Source of the DNA: Diplolepis rosae | Lineage: Eukaryota; Arthropoda; Insecta; Hymenoptera; Diplolepididae | DNA length: 64,000 nucleotides | Assembly (NCBI GenBank): GCA_030998225.1 | Contig: JAPYXD010000710.1 | Location: 20,992,001 to 21,056,000, forward strand | Direction: 5' to 3' | Part shown: positions 25,300 through 37,545 of the stretch, piece by piece | Numbering within the stretch: the first letter of the stretch is position 1 | Layout of the letters: every line of letters starts with the position of its first letter | Translations under genes and position numbers: made by a program | Notes under the pieces: model-generated | Told to the model about the DNA's origin: nothing | Seen by the model: the letters and a program-made list of their open reading frames with translations, nothing else | The model's database searches: none

Positions 25300-25960
25300 C
25301 TGGTGGGGAAATTGGTAGACCTAATGACAGGGAGAGGTAAGGAAGAGAGGCGAGAAGAAGAAGGTGGCGAAGGAGCAAGAGGTAGAATAGGTGGTGGAGT
25401 AAGGGTTCGAGAAGAAGAAGAAGGTGGAGGAGTAACGCAGGAGCAAGAGGCAGAAAACACCGGTAGGCAGTTTTGTAGCTGTTTTTATCAGCTTCTGGGC
25501 ATCTCGAGGGTCCAGGCTCGACGCCAGGACGCATCTTGGGGGGTTCGTGTGGGAACGTACGTCTCTTTAGCGAATATATCTTCCTCTCTCTCCAAGTACT
25601 GTCTTCGCCTTCCCTTCTTTCTTTCTTCTTTAAGCCTTTTTTCCTTTTTCCTTCTTTCTCACTCCTTTTTCTCTATTATTCTCTTCCTTCTCGTTTCCTC
25701 GACTCTGCCTTGGCTTCCCTTGTGCTCTTCATTTTTCTTTCGTAGCCCGTTCGCCAGCTACAGCGACTTGTTTTTCTTCATTTCTTCTTTTCTCTCATTC
25801 TTTCTCTCTTACTCTCTTTCTCTACGTCTTGGGTGTACGGGTCATTGAGGTCACCCTCCACGGTGCATCGCAACGTGCTGCCCTATATTTACGCACGGTA
25901 AGAGCACCCTGAAGAGGTAGGCCTCCGAGATCCAGGGTAGGGCTGCTCAATAAGCGCCGG
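25300..25960. other. Purine/pyrimidine-skewed low-complexity region and CpG-richer tail
   Basis: 25310-25450 is AG-rich (GAAGAAGAAGGTGG) and 25570-25820 is CT-rich (TTTCTTTCTTCTTTAAGCC). The long frames across it encode only these simple biases. The tail (25830-25960) contains GCACG|GTAAGAG, a good donor on the plus strand, so an untranslated exon is possible. No product can be named. Confidence 0.4.
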
Positions 25961-26329
25961 TCTTGTCGATCGCCTTAAGCCCTATTCACAATGCAAATCA
26001 CTCACCAATCTTACTAGATGTGTATTTCTCATCTGATGACCTTCACGAGCCTGTGTTAAATCTTCATTTGCGGCACACTGACAGCTTTGATTCACAAATT
26101 CCCACGAACATCGAGTTATCTTATACTCGAGTCATTGAACGCATCATGTGCTAGCTCCAATCAGGGGGAAAACTTTTCATTCAAAGCCTGGGGATTCATT
26201 TTATTCGGAATTCAAAATGCTTTAACGTATCTGATGGGAAAATAAAAAGTTATATACTGATTCGTTTCGGTTGTTATTGATAACTTATTGGTAATTAAAA
26301 TGAGTCAAAAAGTCAAATTAATCATCAAC

Positions 26330-26760
26330 TATAGTAGACGGAAAATAATTGAATCAAACCATCTTATTGAATTAACCAAGATTTTTGGTTAAGCTAAACA
26401 AAACTTGGTCGAATAAACTGAAATATATGGTCAATTCTATCAAATCTTGTCCAATCAAACAATATTTTTCTGAGTGAGTCAACCAAAATTTGGCTGGACT
26501 CGACTAAAAATGTAGTTAGTTCAAAGTAATTTCTTTGAATCAATTAAGATTTTCTATTAACTTGATACATTGAGAAAAATACTTTGTTAAACCAACCAAA
26601 ATTTAGTTAATTCAACCAAATAATTTATTTCATTTGTCCAAACAAATATTTAAGTTAATTTAACCAAATTTTGTTTGGTTCGACCAATTTTGGATTTATC
26701 CAGCCGAAAATTTTGGCTCATTCAACAAAATTGTATAGTCAGATCAAATACATTTTTTCC
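26330..26760. repeat. GGTTGAATCAACC-type dispersed repeat, third copy
   Basis: Dense in AACCAACCAAAATTTAGTT and GTTGAATAAAC-like words, with TGAGAAAAATACTTTGTT-type ends near 26569. Same family as at 1.85-2.7 and 12.03-12.25 kb; boundaries approximate. Confidence 0.45.
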
Positions 26761-27858
26761 AAAGAGAATAAAACATTGTTAATTTTTTCGCTTTTAAAAA
26801 AATTAATCAAAACATTGATTAATGCCAAACAGTTTAATTACTGTCGGCCAACACTTTCCGAATTGGTTTACATTAGTAAATATTTGCCTAAAAATCTGCC
26901 ACTTTTATTGTAACAGGTAATCGGTTATAAATAAAAACTAAAGTTAAGTATTTCCACTGATTTCACACATTTTAGTGTGTACGAAGCCTAAACGAGTGCC
27001 AAGAATCTTTTTGCGAGATACCATGGGGTGATCACAATGTTGGAACGTTATGGGGATTTAAGTCCGTGAAAAATCTTCCGTATCATATTGTAAGATCCTC
27101 CGAACAATAGGATATCTTTTGAAAGACCTTGATACAAGTAGACAATTATCCAAAATTATCGAAGCATCTTACTTGATATAACGATGACCAGGAATCGCAA
27201 GAAAGACGTTTATACCGCAGATTTCATCGACATTAAACTACCTTCGACCAGAGATGTAGATAAAGCAATTTTATGGATGGATATTTAAGTTCTACAACTA
27301 ACTTATTTACCAAATACCAAAGCCCTATCAAATTTCATACATGTGTACCAAATTGAAATTTTTTGTCTATTTTAAATCTGGGCCTAGACAAATCCTATCT
27401 AGTTAACCCTAATATTACTCTGGACTTGAGAGGGCCAATTTATCAGCGCCAAATTAGTAAATTAATTAATTCGAAATATAAGAGAATTCCTATTAATAAT
27501 TAAAAGTTTTTTTGAAACAACAAAACTTTCTTCAATTTAAAGAAATTTTTTCTTTGACCGTATCTCAAAAAATTGTTTCTTTGATTCAGAGAAACTGTTT
27601 TCTGGATATATAATGCAAAAACGAGCACTTGATATGTAATGTTAAATTTATAAGTGAAAATGGAAGGTTTACATATTCGACCAGAACCAGGTGTACTTAA
27701 ATTAATTTCTTTGGTGTGAAGCTGTATTGAACAACTTTGAGTAGTTTATAAGGATCCCTTGAAAAAACATAAATTATATTCTTAAGTTTAAACCCGAATC
27801 TACTAATAAATTCTTTGATACTTAGTTGAATTGAATGAACTTGTTATTAGACCTTTTT
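26761..27858. other. AT-rich spacer, nothing recognised
   Basis: No coding frame or transposon end that I can support. Confidence 0.5.
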
Positions 27859-28942
27859 ACATTCTCATCATGGATGAGAAGGTATTGGTTTTGTGTGAAA
27901 AATGACTTTCGAAATTTTCATCAAATCTACGTTTTGAGACCCCCTGAGTCAGAAAAAACGGTTTTTACGAAAGTGTATGTCTGTCTGTCAGTCTGTAGTA
28001 GGTCGTGTGCGGCATAACTCTCGATAGAATTATCAGATTGAATTGAGCTTTGGCACACTTTATTGGAGCCGAAAAAGTAAGGACAAGTTCGTTAACCAGC
28101 CACATCCAATCAAAATTGAGGGATTGAGCACTACTTTTGTGTTTTTGAAAAAATCAAAAATTCCAATACTGGTTTTTGATAGTGCTCATAAATCTCTACA
28201 AATTATCCTGATAACATTTTTTGATTAAATCAAAATTAGAAATGTTACAGCATATTCAAATTCGAAAAAAGTCAATATCAAAATTCCATTTATCAGTTAA
28301 ATTATACGAGATACGAAAAAACGTTATGATACAATATTATTGAATAAATAAAGTCCTACAAATTTGAATTGTAACATTTTTTCATAAGATGCATATTTTT
28401 CTTTTTAATTAAAAAAAAAACTATTGAAAATCCAAAATTCAATTTTTTAACAATAATATGTAAAATAAGAAAAAAACGTAAGAATACAAAGTTGTTCGTT
28501 TCAAAAAGATCAACAAATTTTATCTTACACAGTTTCTGGAAAAACATATATTTTTCGTTTCAATTCCAAAAAATACGATTAAAATTCAAAAATTCCCTTT
28601 TTTAGACAAAACATGTGAGATACAAAAAAAAACGTTTAGATGGAAAATTGTTTGCCTAAATGAGGTCTACAAATTCTCATTAAGACATTTCGGGACAGGA
28701 TGTATATTTTATGTTTTGATTTTTAATATTAAAAAAATTCGATTTTTTTCTCCAAAATATGCGAGATACGAAATAAGCGTTGTTCTGCAAAATCGTTTCC
28801 TTAAATAAAGTCTACGATTGTTTTTCCTTTTTAAAAGATTTGGAAGAAAATAAATTTATCAATAATCATGTAATTTATTAAAAAGTTACAAAAATGCATA
28901 CAGAAAATCGAGCGCGAAGCGCGAGTGTCATGATGAGAATGT
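27859..28942. mobile_element. Dispersed 1.1-kb element with GCGCGAAGCGCGAG tail
   Basis: The ends ACATTCTCATCATG and CATGATGAGAATGT are inverted. The left part (TGAGTCAGAAAAAACGG, then TTTTTACGAAAGTGT) recurs reversed at 18.73-18.87 kb, so it is a family. The right end has the palindromic GAGCGCGAAGCGCGAG; a related tail lies at 29125-29235. Internal frames are short and not protein-like; several GAGATACGAAAAAACGTT-like words recur as degenerate tandem units. Confidence 0.55.
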
Positions 28943-29119
28943 GTTCCTTAAGGCCGATAGAGCCTTAAGTAAATTGAATTTCCTGTTTCACTTAAATTCA
29001 AAAAGAAATTGAGTGCCTTTGAGAAAATGTGTAATTCACATCATCTGTAATATTATAAAATTGGTTTGAGCTTCAGTATCAAATTATAATAAATAAACTA
29101 AAATGTATGCGAAGAGCAC

Positions 29120-29235
29120 AAGACCGAGCGCGAAGCGCGAGGATCAAATCGCGTGCCCTAGGCGCGCTCAAACTTGCGAGCGAAGCGAGCTCTGCGCGAT
29201 GAGAATGTGCCCCCAAAGCGGGCAGATTTTTTGAA
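29120..29235. repeat. Related GC-rich tail (GAGCGCGAAGCGCGAG family)
   Basis: GAGCGCGAAGCGCGAG recurs here, followed by GCGAGCGAAGCGAGC and GATGAGAATGTGCCC, echoing the right end of the preceding element. Probably the end of a second, truncated copy. Confidence 0.5.
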
Positions 29236-29738
29236 CTATTTTACCTAAAAAATACTATAAAACTATTTTGAAATATGTATATATATTTTTGTATGTCCCA
29301 TCCATACCCATATCAACCATAAAATTGCAGCTATACATATAAAAATTTATAAAACCTAATAATGAAGGATCTGAATATTTAAAAATTCATGTCTATTGAA
29401 ATTAAGAATAACCTATGGTGCAACGCAATACCCTAATGTATTGTAATTTGGATTCTATATTAATTATTTAAATCATCTAAGGTAATTGATTATTTTCATA
29501 TTTTTATTTATTCATCAGTGTTCTTAAACATTAAATTATCATCGAAGAAAAGATACATTAAACCATTTACTATCAATTTACAAGTTCTTTTCTGGTCAAC
29601 ATCCAACATATTAAGAAAAACCAGTTTGGTGCATCTTTTTCTACTTTTCTCAGTCTAACTCCTTTTTTTTGGCGCACACTTCCTCCAATGCATAGGCTGC
29701 TAACGTCATCAAGTAAGGTCTTTTATCCCAGTAGGGTC

Positions 29739-29960
29739 TCACGATTTTGTCGTGTGCATCGCTTTTGACGCAGGAAGAGGCCACAAAACAGTCTCATTCA
29801 CAACCGGTCCCGCTGTCAAACGGTTCTTAAAGTTCTTTGGATTCAACGAATGATGCAAATGCCGCACCCCCGTTAACCCCCTTTCAATGATCGAGTCCCT
29901 TAACCCTTTCAAGTCTTGAGGAAACAGAATATTTGTTGGCCCAGGCAAGAACTCGATTAA
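29739..29960 (-). pseudogene. Protein-like fragment, unknown family
   Basis: On the minus strand a frame of about 70 residues reads LPGPTNILFPQDLKGLRDSI, then TGVRHLHHSLNPKNFKNRL and VNETVLWPLPASKAMHTTKS before a stop. Composition is less AT-rich and reads more like protein than other short frames here. No ATG or clear acceptor was found. It may be an exon of an unknown gene or a retroelement remnant; I cannot name a family. Confidence 0.25.
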
Positions 29961-30599
29961 TCTTAAGATTTGCAGACATTCACAAAAACACCCAAGGCAT
30001 TGGAATTCTGTAGTAACTTTTTATGTTTATCAATACGCTTATTCCTTTTTTTCTTAGATTAATTAACTTATCTTCTCTCTCTCTTAAGTAATATCTCCCT
30101 AGCATTGAATAGCTGCAGGGCAAATGTGTGATTGAAAGAAAAACTCCAAATGGAATTGTGTTACTCGCAAAAACTCTGATGATTTACCTAATTTTTGTGA
30201 GATATTTGACAGGTTCTCAATCAACTTGTGACCTTAAAATGTCAAATGAAATCGATATTGAGCAATATCAATATCCTGTTAATTCAGGACTGAAGCATAA
30301 AAACATTGCAACTCATTTTTTCGAAAATTCTAGAAACACTTTTGTTGAATTGGGATAGAGTATAAGTACTTTTAAAGTTTCTGTATTTCCGAATTTCGAA
30401 TTATCAAATCCCATCCGGGATTTTTGTTTGCTCTTGATAAATTCTTTAAATTGAAAAAAGAATCATTTTTCATGATTTTAAAATGATTTGGAAAACATAA
30501 ACAATGTTTTCTCTATTCTTTCCATTTTATATGGAAAAAAGTAAAACTACGATAGTGGCGGTAATTTAAAGAATATAATTAAATAAAATTTTCAGCTTT

Positions 30600-30604
30600 T
30601 ATTT

Positions 30605-30646
<42 letters not shown>
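30600..30646. repeat. ATT / AT microsatellite
   Basis: An (ATT)n run passes into an (AT)n run of about 11 units. Confidence 0.9.
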
Positions 30647-30815
30647 CAGTTTCAAAGTTTACAAAAACAAATTCTATACATAAAATTATTGTTTAGTTTA
30701 AGCAATGTTTAATAATGAACAGAGTGTCATAAAAGGCATGTACAAGGCGCGCACGATATCCCCAGTCAGCATCATCAGAAACAAATAAATCAAAAATTTT
30801 CATTATTAGTGTACC

Positions 30816-30976
30816 ATAGCTCTGAAGTGACGAAGCGAATTTTTTTATTTTGGAAAGTAAAAAAATGGCGGCAGTTTAAACAAAAATTTTCAAAAATCCA
30901 CTTTTTTTTGTTCTTTTTTTGTTAATTTAACTATGATAAAATAAAAAAAAATTTAAACCGCTTCGTCACTCCATAG
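30816..30976. mobile_element. Short palindromic element
   Basis: ATAGCTCTGAAGTGACGAAG at the left is mirrored by CTTCGTCACTCCATAG at the right; AATTTAAACCG pairs with GGCAGTTTAAAC in the arms. Noncoding hairpin. Confidence 0.5.
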
Positions 30977-30999
30977 ATATTTATGTTTAGAATAAACGT

Positions 31000-32117
31000 A
31001 GAAAATTTGAAAGTAATCGGTTGACAACTTTTTGAGAAATAATGCGCGCTGAGCGCAAAAACATTGTTTGGAGAAAAATGCGTTTAAAGTTTTCGGAATA
31101 TAATAATTGTAAAAAAAAAGTTACTTACACTTAATCAACGATTCCTACTCCATATAATACTCCTTCTGCTTGACATTTTTATATACATAACCTATCGAAA
31201 AATACAGCAAAAAAATCGATTTTTCAAAAGTGAGATAGTAGAATGACTTCTTAAATCTTTGCTGAAATCGTTGCGCGGTTAAGGAAAGCCTTCGAGGATT
31301 ATTGAATTTAATTATAGAAAAATAACATTTTTCGTCATATTAATCGAATCACATTTTGAAAGACACTTTTGATTTGTATTGCAAAGCTTATTATTCTGAA
31401 AATTTTCAACACTTATTAACAAATAGTCGAAAATATGAAAAAATGCGTTTGGCCCAGTCTTTGCGCAAGAAATTTATTATTGTATTATTTATTGTTATAT
31501 AAGGATTATCACAAATATAAATCAAAAACTTTCAAAATTGATGTCGAATAAATTGATATAAATACTTAAATGCGAGAAGAGTTCCATTTGCATAAAAAAT
31601 AAGCACATAGTCATTTTATGAACTACGATTTGAACATTCCGGAATATTTTATTTTTTAGCATTTTTGAGTAAGCATTTACATTAAAAATTTGTTATGAGA
31701 GATGAATAATAACCTTATGTTCAATGATATCTTCAACTTGAACACAAAAATATAAAGTAATTTTCTTAATTTTACGTAAAATATGCTCGACAGCGCAACG
31801 ACTGGTACCAGCGCAACGATTGGTACATTTACCTTATTCCAATTTATTTTTGTAGGGAGACTTACAACTCAGATATTTTACTTCAACAATTATGAATTAT
31901 ACAACTTTATGCAAACTTCAACTTTTTATTTCTTCGCTGAGAGACGTATCTTTTGTATAATATGTTACAAAAAAATATATTTCGAATGTCATGATTATAA
32001 ATATTAAATGAATTTTATATTTAATATTTAATACTTAATATTTAATACAAATAATATTTTTATTTGCCTTATATATAGAAATAAATTATTTCGTTAAATT
32101 GAAAAAGTGTTTTTTGG
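31000..32117. other. AT-rich spacer, nothing recognised
   Basis: No supportable gene or element. A short direct repeat (CAGCGCAACGA) lies near 31790-31820. Confidence 0.45.
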
Positions 32118-32119
32118 TA

Positions 32120-32340
32120 CTCTCTAAATCTGAATCAGTCAAAATCTACTGGTTATCAGTGAAATTTCACTGATTCAAATAGCTAAAAAGAGGTTACTGT
32201 AAATCAGTCAAATTTCACTGAGTACTTAAGTAAAATTTAACTGATTTAACAGTGAAAAATATTTTTTCCACTGACGAATCAGTAAAAGGGAAAGTCACTG
32301 ATTCAATAAGTGAAAATTTGACTGATTTAGATTTAGAGAG
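32120..32340. mobile_element. CTCTCTAAATC-family MITE, copy 1
   Basis: TIR CTCTCTAAATCTGAATCAGT at the left and GATTTAGAGAG at the right, flanked by TA on both sides. The interior is built from CACTGATTC and AATCAGTSAAA words in both directions. Noncoding. Confidence 0.8.
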
Positions 32341-32359
32341 TATAAAAATTCACATGACT

Positions 32360-32700
32360 AATCAGAGTTTTATTTTGCTCTCTTTGAGGAAGTTGAATGA
32401 TTATTTTCAGTAGAATAACGACGCCACTTTCTCTGACTTTTCATTTTTTCGTATTTTTCCTTACCATAATAGCATAGAGAGGGCATAAATTTGTTCACGT
32501 ATGTCGCATTGAAACGCAACGTATCAAAGGAGAGAGTGGACGTCGGACTTTCGCAACATGGAAAAACCAGAGCCCAACCCCATAAGCATGCGTGAACCAA
32601 CTACTGCAATCAGTTACGACGAACTGTTGTTGGTTAGTGGGCGGCTGAGTAACAGCATTTGCGCTATTTGTTAGCGAACAATGAGATCTGCCGTCTAAGA
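32360..32700 (-). promoter_or_regulatory. CpG-richer island with a minus-strand splice donor
   Basis: Less AT-rich than the flanks, with GTGGGCGGCTGAGTAAC and GTGGACGTCGGAC. On the minus strand TATTATG|GTAAGG at 32465 is a good donor, so this may be a 5' untranslated exon plus promoter. The frame across it is not convincing as protein. It sits between two inverted copies of the same MITE. Confidence 0.28.
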
Positions 32701-32986
32701 ATACTGACTAAAAAAAATTCCGACCTCTCAGGTAAACAGGTCTATAAATACATGCAAAGGTATAAGCTAATAATCTGGATCTATTTGGGAACAATAGGAA
32801 AAAGAAAAAGATTACTATAAATCTCTATATTGGCAAACCCTTAAAGGCACCTCTGCAAATAGGCTATAAAACTGCTCCATAACAAAATGGTAACACTATA
32901 TCACTACGTATTTTACATTCAGGAAACAAAGCTGTTCTTTAAAAAAGTAAGAGTGTTCTGAACCACTTTTGCGTTTGAGTTATATA

Positions 32987-33258
32987 CTCTCTAAATCTGA
33001 ATTAGTCAAATTTTCACTGATTGAACCAGTAATTTGCATTTTCATTGATTCATCAGTGCAAAAATATTTTTCACTGTCAAATCAGTTAATTTCTACTGAT
33101 TGAATCAATGAAAAAATATTTTTCACTGTTAAATCAGTTGATTTTCACTGAAGTAATCAGTAAAATTTGACTGATTTACAGTGACCTCTTTTCAGCTATT
33201 TGAATCAGTCAAATTTCACTGATAATCAGTAGATTTTCACTTATTCATATTTAGAGAG
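32987..33258. mobile_element. CTCTCTAAATC-family MITE, copy 2 (inverted relative to copy 1)
   Basis: CTCTCTAAATCTGAATTAGT at the left, TATTTAGAGAG at the right, flanked by TA at both ends. The segment ACAGTGACCTCTTTTCAGCT matches the reverse complement of copy 1, giving the opposite orientation. Confidence 0.8.
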
Positions 33259-34414
33259 TAGTTTTTGCAGAACTACTGCGTTAAAAATGTTCTGTAACAT
33301 TGAATAGCTAATGCTATTAAATACAAGTTCCGGAGTCACTTGATAAAAATAAAATTTATTATTATACAATATATTATGAATGTTAAAAATTGGTGTTTTT
33401 CATGCTAAATAACTTTTGCGATTATCTTTTAGACTTTCGTTCATAAGGAAGTGCTCGAGAGCACTTCGACTTTTATCTCAAACGTCGTATTATAAATGCC
33501 GAAGAAATAATGGTAACTTAAAAATTGAGGTTTTATAGATTCTAAATAAGGAAATACATATTTTAAACATTGAGAGCAAAATTCATCAATTCATTTACAT
33601 ATACTATATATAGAAAATCGTTCTTCCAAATTGTCTTGAATTGATAGCACAAATTCCTGTTGAACTGGTCTAGGCAATCAGCTTTTTAGATTGTTTATCA
33701 CATTCCTATTTTGTTAGGTACTATAAATCACCAAAACCAGTGGCACTTTTATGATTCAAAGTCAAATTTATTTCCAGCCAAACTCGTTTGAATCATCTTA
33801 ATTGTATTTTAAATGTTAGAAGCAATCTTTCCTGAAATACAATCGCGACTATTCATATTGTCAGTCTTAAAAATTAGCAACTTCTAAGAATTAAAAAAAA
33901 TTCACAACAGAAAAATTATATCAATTTAAGTTAATTTAATTTTGAAAAGCTTAGGAGTGTTTTTTCTGAGATTCCTTTTGTTTGAATTTAAAAACGAGCT
34001 GTAAACTTTAATCTGAACACAATTGTTGATAAGTTCTATTTTTAAATTTATACATAATGATAAATCTTTTCTGTACTTCAAAGTAAAGAGTCTTCGAAAG
34101 GATTTATTGTTGGTACATTTACAAAACATTTTACCTTGACGAAAAAAAATTTCTTATAATATTTCATAATCATTAGTTACAGCAATAAATTTATGAAAAT
34201 TAAAAAATTCAACTTTTGCAACAATGGAACAAACTATAAAAATATCTTGATTGAAACATTTGTACATTCGTTGCGAAAACTTGGCGGTATTCAATTTTAG
34301 ATGGGTTATTATATTTTAACTTTAATTTCATTAAATTTTTCTAATGACAATCAATCGACTGATCGAATTGATTAATTAGTCAAATAGACTGGCAGTCATT
34401 AGTTAAATTTACAG
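33259..34414. other. AT-rich spacer, nothing recognised
   Basis: The frame at 33926-34129 is short and AT-driven. No repeat ends were found. Confidence 0.5.
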
Positions 34415-34546
34415 AAAGTTTGGTACTTATTTTTACAACTTGACTTTTTATCAAATATTACAAGAATTTCAGTTGAATCAACAGATTTTCTATACGTTTT
34501 ATACTTATCTTCCATCGAAATCTACGAAATACATGAAAATCCAAGT

Positions 34547-35278
34547 CCCGTGTGGAAAAATTTCATGGCAGTCTATTGTCTGATCCGGCCAAGGTCTGGC
34601 ATTGTCCAGACCTGCTAGTCTGGAAGTTCTGGTCTAGCTCAGATCTGGCGCTGATCAGCATTCCATGACAAAAAAGTTTGTATGTGGCGGACGAAAATTT
34701 TTTTTACAAGTTTCGAGAAATTCATAGATTAGTAACAAATTTTTAGAAAAATTTATTACGCGACCGGAAACAAGTACCTCCTTCTTGCAAATATTGCTAC
34801 TACTTACTCATCGCTCAACCGTGTTGACAAGTCGAAGAAACTGTCAAAAGTTTCTGAGCAAGAGCTTGACTGCATTTTTTAACGCGTGAAAAGTGGAATG
34901 TTTCTTGTCAAACGGTAAGATTGAATTACTTTGAGAGGTTAGAATTTTTAATCGAAATCGATAAATGTTCAATTAAAATGGTTTTTCAACCAAAACTTTA
35001 TTAACTGACCACCAATTAGTGGCTAACCAGCCGCGAATTAGTGGCTGAATAGCCGCTGGCTTGTGGCTGACTAGCCGCTGACTAGTGTCTGACCAGCCGC
35101 TGGCTTGAGGCTAACAAACCTATGACTTGTGGCTGGCCAGCCGCTGACTAGCGACTGATCGTACAAAAACGTTTCAGTTCTGGCCAGCCCCAGACGAGGC
35201 CTTATAGTCAGCGCCGGAGCTAGAAACCAGACAGTCTGGTCTGGCGCTGGACAGCGCCATGAAATTTTTCCACACGGG
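34547..35278. mobile_element. CCCGTGTGG TIR element with GC-rich tandem core
   Basis: CCCGTGTGGAAAAATTTCAT (left) and ATGAAATTTTTCCACACGGG (right) form exact TIRs. Inside the ends TCTGG and CCAGA words alternate; at 35010-35160 a degenerate tandem array of about 25-30 bp, GGCTGACTAGCCGCTGACTA-like, is rich in GGCTG/CAGCC. No transposase. Superfamily not assigned. Confidence 0.72.
35010..35165. repeat. Degenerate tandem repeat (GGCTGACTAGCCGCTGACTA)
   Basis: Five to six diverged units, each joining a CAGCCGC and a GTGGCTGA-like half, GC-richer than everything nearby. It lies inside the CCCGTGTGG element. Confidence 0.7.
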
Positions 35279-35639
35279 GTGTAGTAGATTTTACTGGAAG
35301 ATAGGAGAAATGAATATGAATGATTACTGAAAATTATGAATGATTAATAGGTGGGAGAAGAGAGTGGTTCGCAGTTTGGCAATGAGTCCTATACTGTTCA
35401 GTACTTTCTTTTCTTTTTTAGTAATCATTCCTCTTATTTAATAATTGTTCATATTTTCCTGAACTCCATTTTCTCCTTATTCTTGTACAATTTACTAAAA
35501 AATTTAGTTGTAAAAATAAGTACCGAACTTCCTGTAAGTTAAAAAAATCCTCCTTCTGCGTGGATCAATTCAATTTACCAAGTTGAAGATGAACCGAAGA
35601 CTATTTTGAAAGAATTTCCTATTCAATACTGATCTATTT

Positions 35640-36080
35640 TCCCATATCTGCGTGTGTGGCAATGGAATCGGATCGCGTTTACGTAGGTAGGAACGATGGA
35701 TCGCGATTCGATTGGGAAATCATACATATAAGCCCTAACGAGTAGTTTCCACTCTGAATCATTGGAAATAAAGCAAACGGTTGCGTTGGCGGCTGCACGC
35801 GTGAATCATCCTGTCATCTCCGTTTTTCGTGCAGCCAGCTCCTGCGGCGATGGAAACTGCACCGATTGCAACGGTCGTCATGATTTCTTCTCGTGCACAT
35901 TCCCACGGTAAACCGATGTCGCAATCGCAACAATGCAGAAATTGCGCTAACGTCGATCGACTGGCAATTACCGGTAACCTCCGCGAGGGAAGAGGTCTCG
36001 CGCGTCCTCGGAAGCGGTCGTGGTGATTTTCTGCAAAAACACATTTTGTGCGCAAAACACTACGACCTTGATCTCTAGAG
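35640..36080. promoter_or_regulatory. CpG-rich island, candidate regulatory region
   Basis: Strong local rise in CG (GAATCGGATCGCGTTTACG, CTCCTGCGGCGATGG, CGCGCGTCCTCGGAAGCGG). Several short frames overlap on both strands, as is normal for CG-rich DNA, and none looks like a protein. Probably a promoter, untranslated exon or enhancer. Inference only. Confidence 0.3.
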
Positions 36081-36623
36081 ATGGACGGAATAAACATTAA
36101 ATAAGCCTTTTTTAGGAAAAAGAAAAAATCACTTAAGAGCACTTCAAGTTATTTGAGTCCCTCGGTCATTAAAGTTTATATAGTGATATAAAGTCACTTG
36201 CTAACTCTCTCAATTTCAATAGGAAGGGTTTTTTTAGAAACTTTTTTAGTAACTCATGTCTAGCTGCATTGTTAAAAATCTTATTAATTTTAATAGACTT
36301 TAATATAAAAGTGGTAAATTAAAATTAATAGATTAGTATATTATGAAAAATTAATATACTTTCATATTAAATTTAATAACTTTTTAATCAAAATATATTA
36401 AAATTAACAAATATTATTAAAATATACACTTGTATATTAAAATTCAAATAAAAGATTGTATTTTTTAAGATGAAAGTATTTTAAATTTGATATACGTTAC
36501 TGAAAGAAAGGTCCATTACACGTAATGGAAGTTTAATACAAAAGGTCCTAAAACAGTGTTTTCAATCAGTTTAATGGGCAGATTCACTGAGAAATATGTT
36601 CAAATAAACTTATCTAATTGCTA

Positions 36624-37132
36624 CACCGAAAAAATTTTTTTGCCGAGAGTCAACTATCACCCATAGTTAAGTCTAACCTAGATGAAATAACACGGATTCC
36701 TGTTAAAGAGAATCACGTATATACAGTTAAACAAAACAATATAAACCTTGTTACAGAGAAATAAATAATTCTAGTTCTATTAACAATTAAATTAAATTAA
36801 TATTGCTATGCTGTTATTACAAAACTCCGCTCTAAAAAGAATATCTTCTGTATTTATTACTTTTTCACTGTGTAAACAAAAATTTATTTTTGTCAATAAT
36901 TCTTTAAGACCCACTTTTATCAATATAATTTTTGCTCTAGTAGATCATAAACGTAAAGTTGCGTTTGGTTAGGTTTAATACATGCGCCTGAAAGGATTTG
37001 TCCATCAAATCAACTTGCTTTCTTTGTTTTTCTTACTAAACTTGAACTTTGTCATTTCAACTAGGATTGCAAAGTTGGCGCCTGTCCTAACTAGGCAAAA
37101 TAGTATACGGGTACAAGGAATTTTTTTCGGTG
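36624..37132. mobile_element. MITE with CACCGAAAAAA ends and TA target
   Basis: TA then CACCGAAAAAATTTTTTTGC at the left; AAGGAATTTTTTTCGGTG then TA at the right. The interior is noncoding. TA duplication and CA-starting TIRs suit the Tc1/mariner group. Confidence 0.7.
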
Positions 37133-37195
37133 TATAAATTAATCGCTGTATATGGAATTAGTGCAAAACTACTAATTCAAATGAAAAGAGAATCA

Positions 37196-37545
37196 TGAAA
37201 AATCGAAGGCAAGTCTGCCGTTCCAGGCAGGAACCTTGTTAACTCAATTCTCGACGAAATTGAGAAAATCAAGAAAAACTATCGCCTATTGATATTGAAT
37301 GGAAGAATACAAATTTTATCAGTATTTGTTCAATTCTGGGGTAAAAATAGTTCATTTTATTTTATTCCGCGAAGAAAAACCAAGATAACAAAATCATCAT
37401 AAAAAACTAATAGTCGTATATTAAGTTCGAAAAAGCAATGAAATGCAATTTTTCCCGATAAGTTAAAAATAAGTAAAAACTCAATTTCGTCAAAAATTGA
37501 GTTAACAAAATTCTTGTCTGGAACGGCAGAAGTGGAGTCACTTAA
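37196..37545. mobile_element. Palindromic element (CTGCCGTTCCAG arms)
   Basis: CTGCCGTTCCAGGCAGGAAC and GTTAACTCAATTCTCGACGA at the left are mirrored by CGTCAAAAATTGAGTTAACA and GTCTGGAACGGCAG at the right. Hairpin of about 350 bp, noncoding. Confidence 0.6.

Larger units (their letters stand above)
34415..35545. mobile_element. Outer inverted repeat enclosing the CCCGTGTGG element
   Basis: Flanks of the CCCGTGTGG element are themselves inverted: TTTGGTACTTATTTTTACAA (34420s) against TTGTAAAAATAAGTACCGAA (35509-35528), and TATCTTCC...AAATCTAC (34507-34525) against GTAGATTTTACTGGAAGATA (35284-35303). It looks like one foldback element split by another. Confidence 0.55.

Noticed and set aside
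25303..25848. 181-codon plus-strand frame
   Set aside because: Made of Glu/Arg/Gly from an AG-rich run and Ser/Phe/Leu from a CT-rich run. Low complexity, not a protein.
35759..36142. 127-codon minus-strand frame and overlapping plus frames
   Set aside because: Overlapping frames on both strands in CG-rich DNA, with no domain or splice support; treated as a CpG island.
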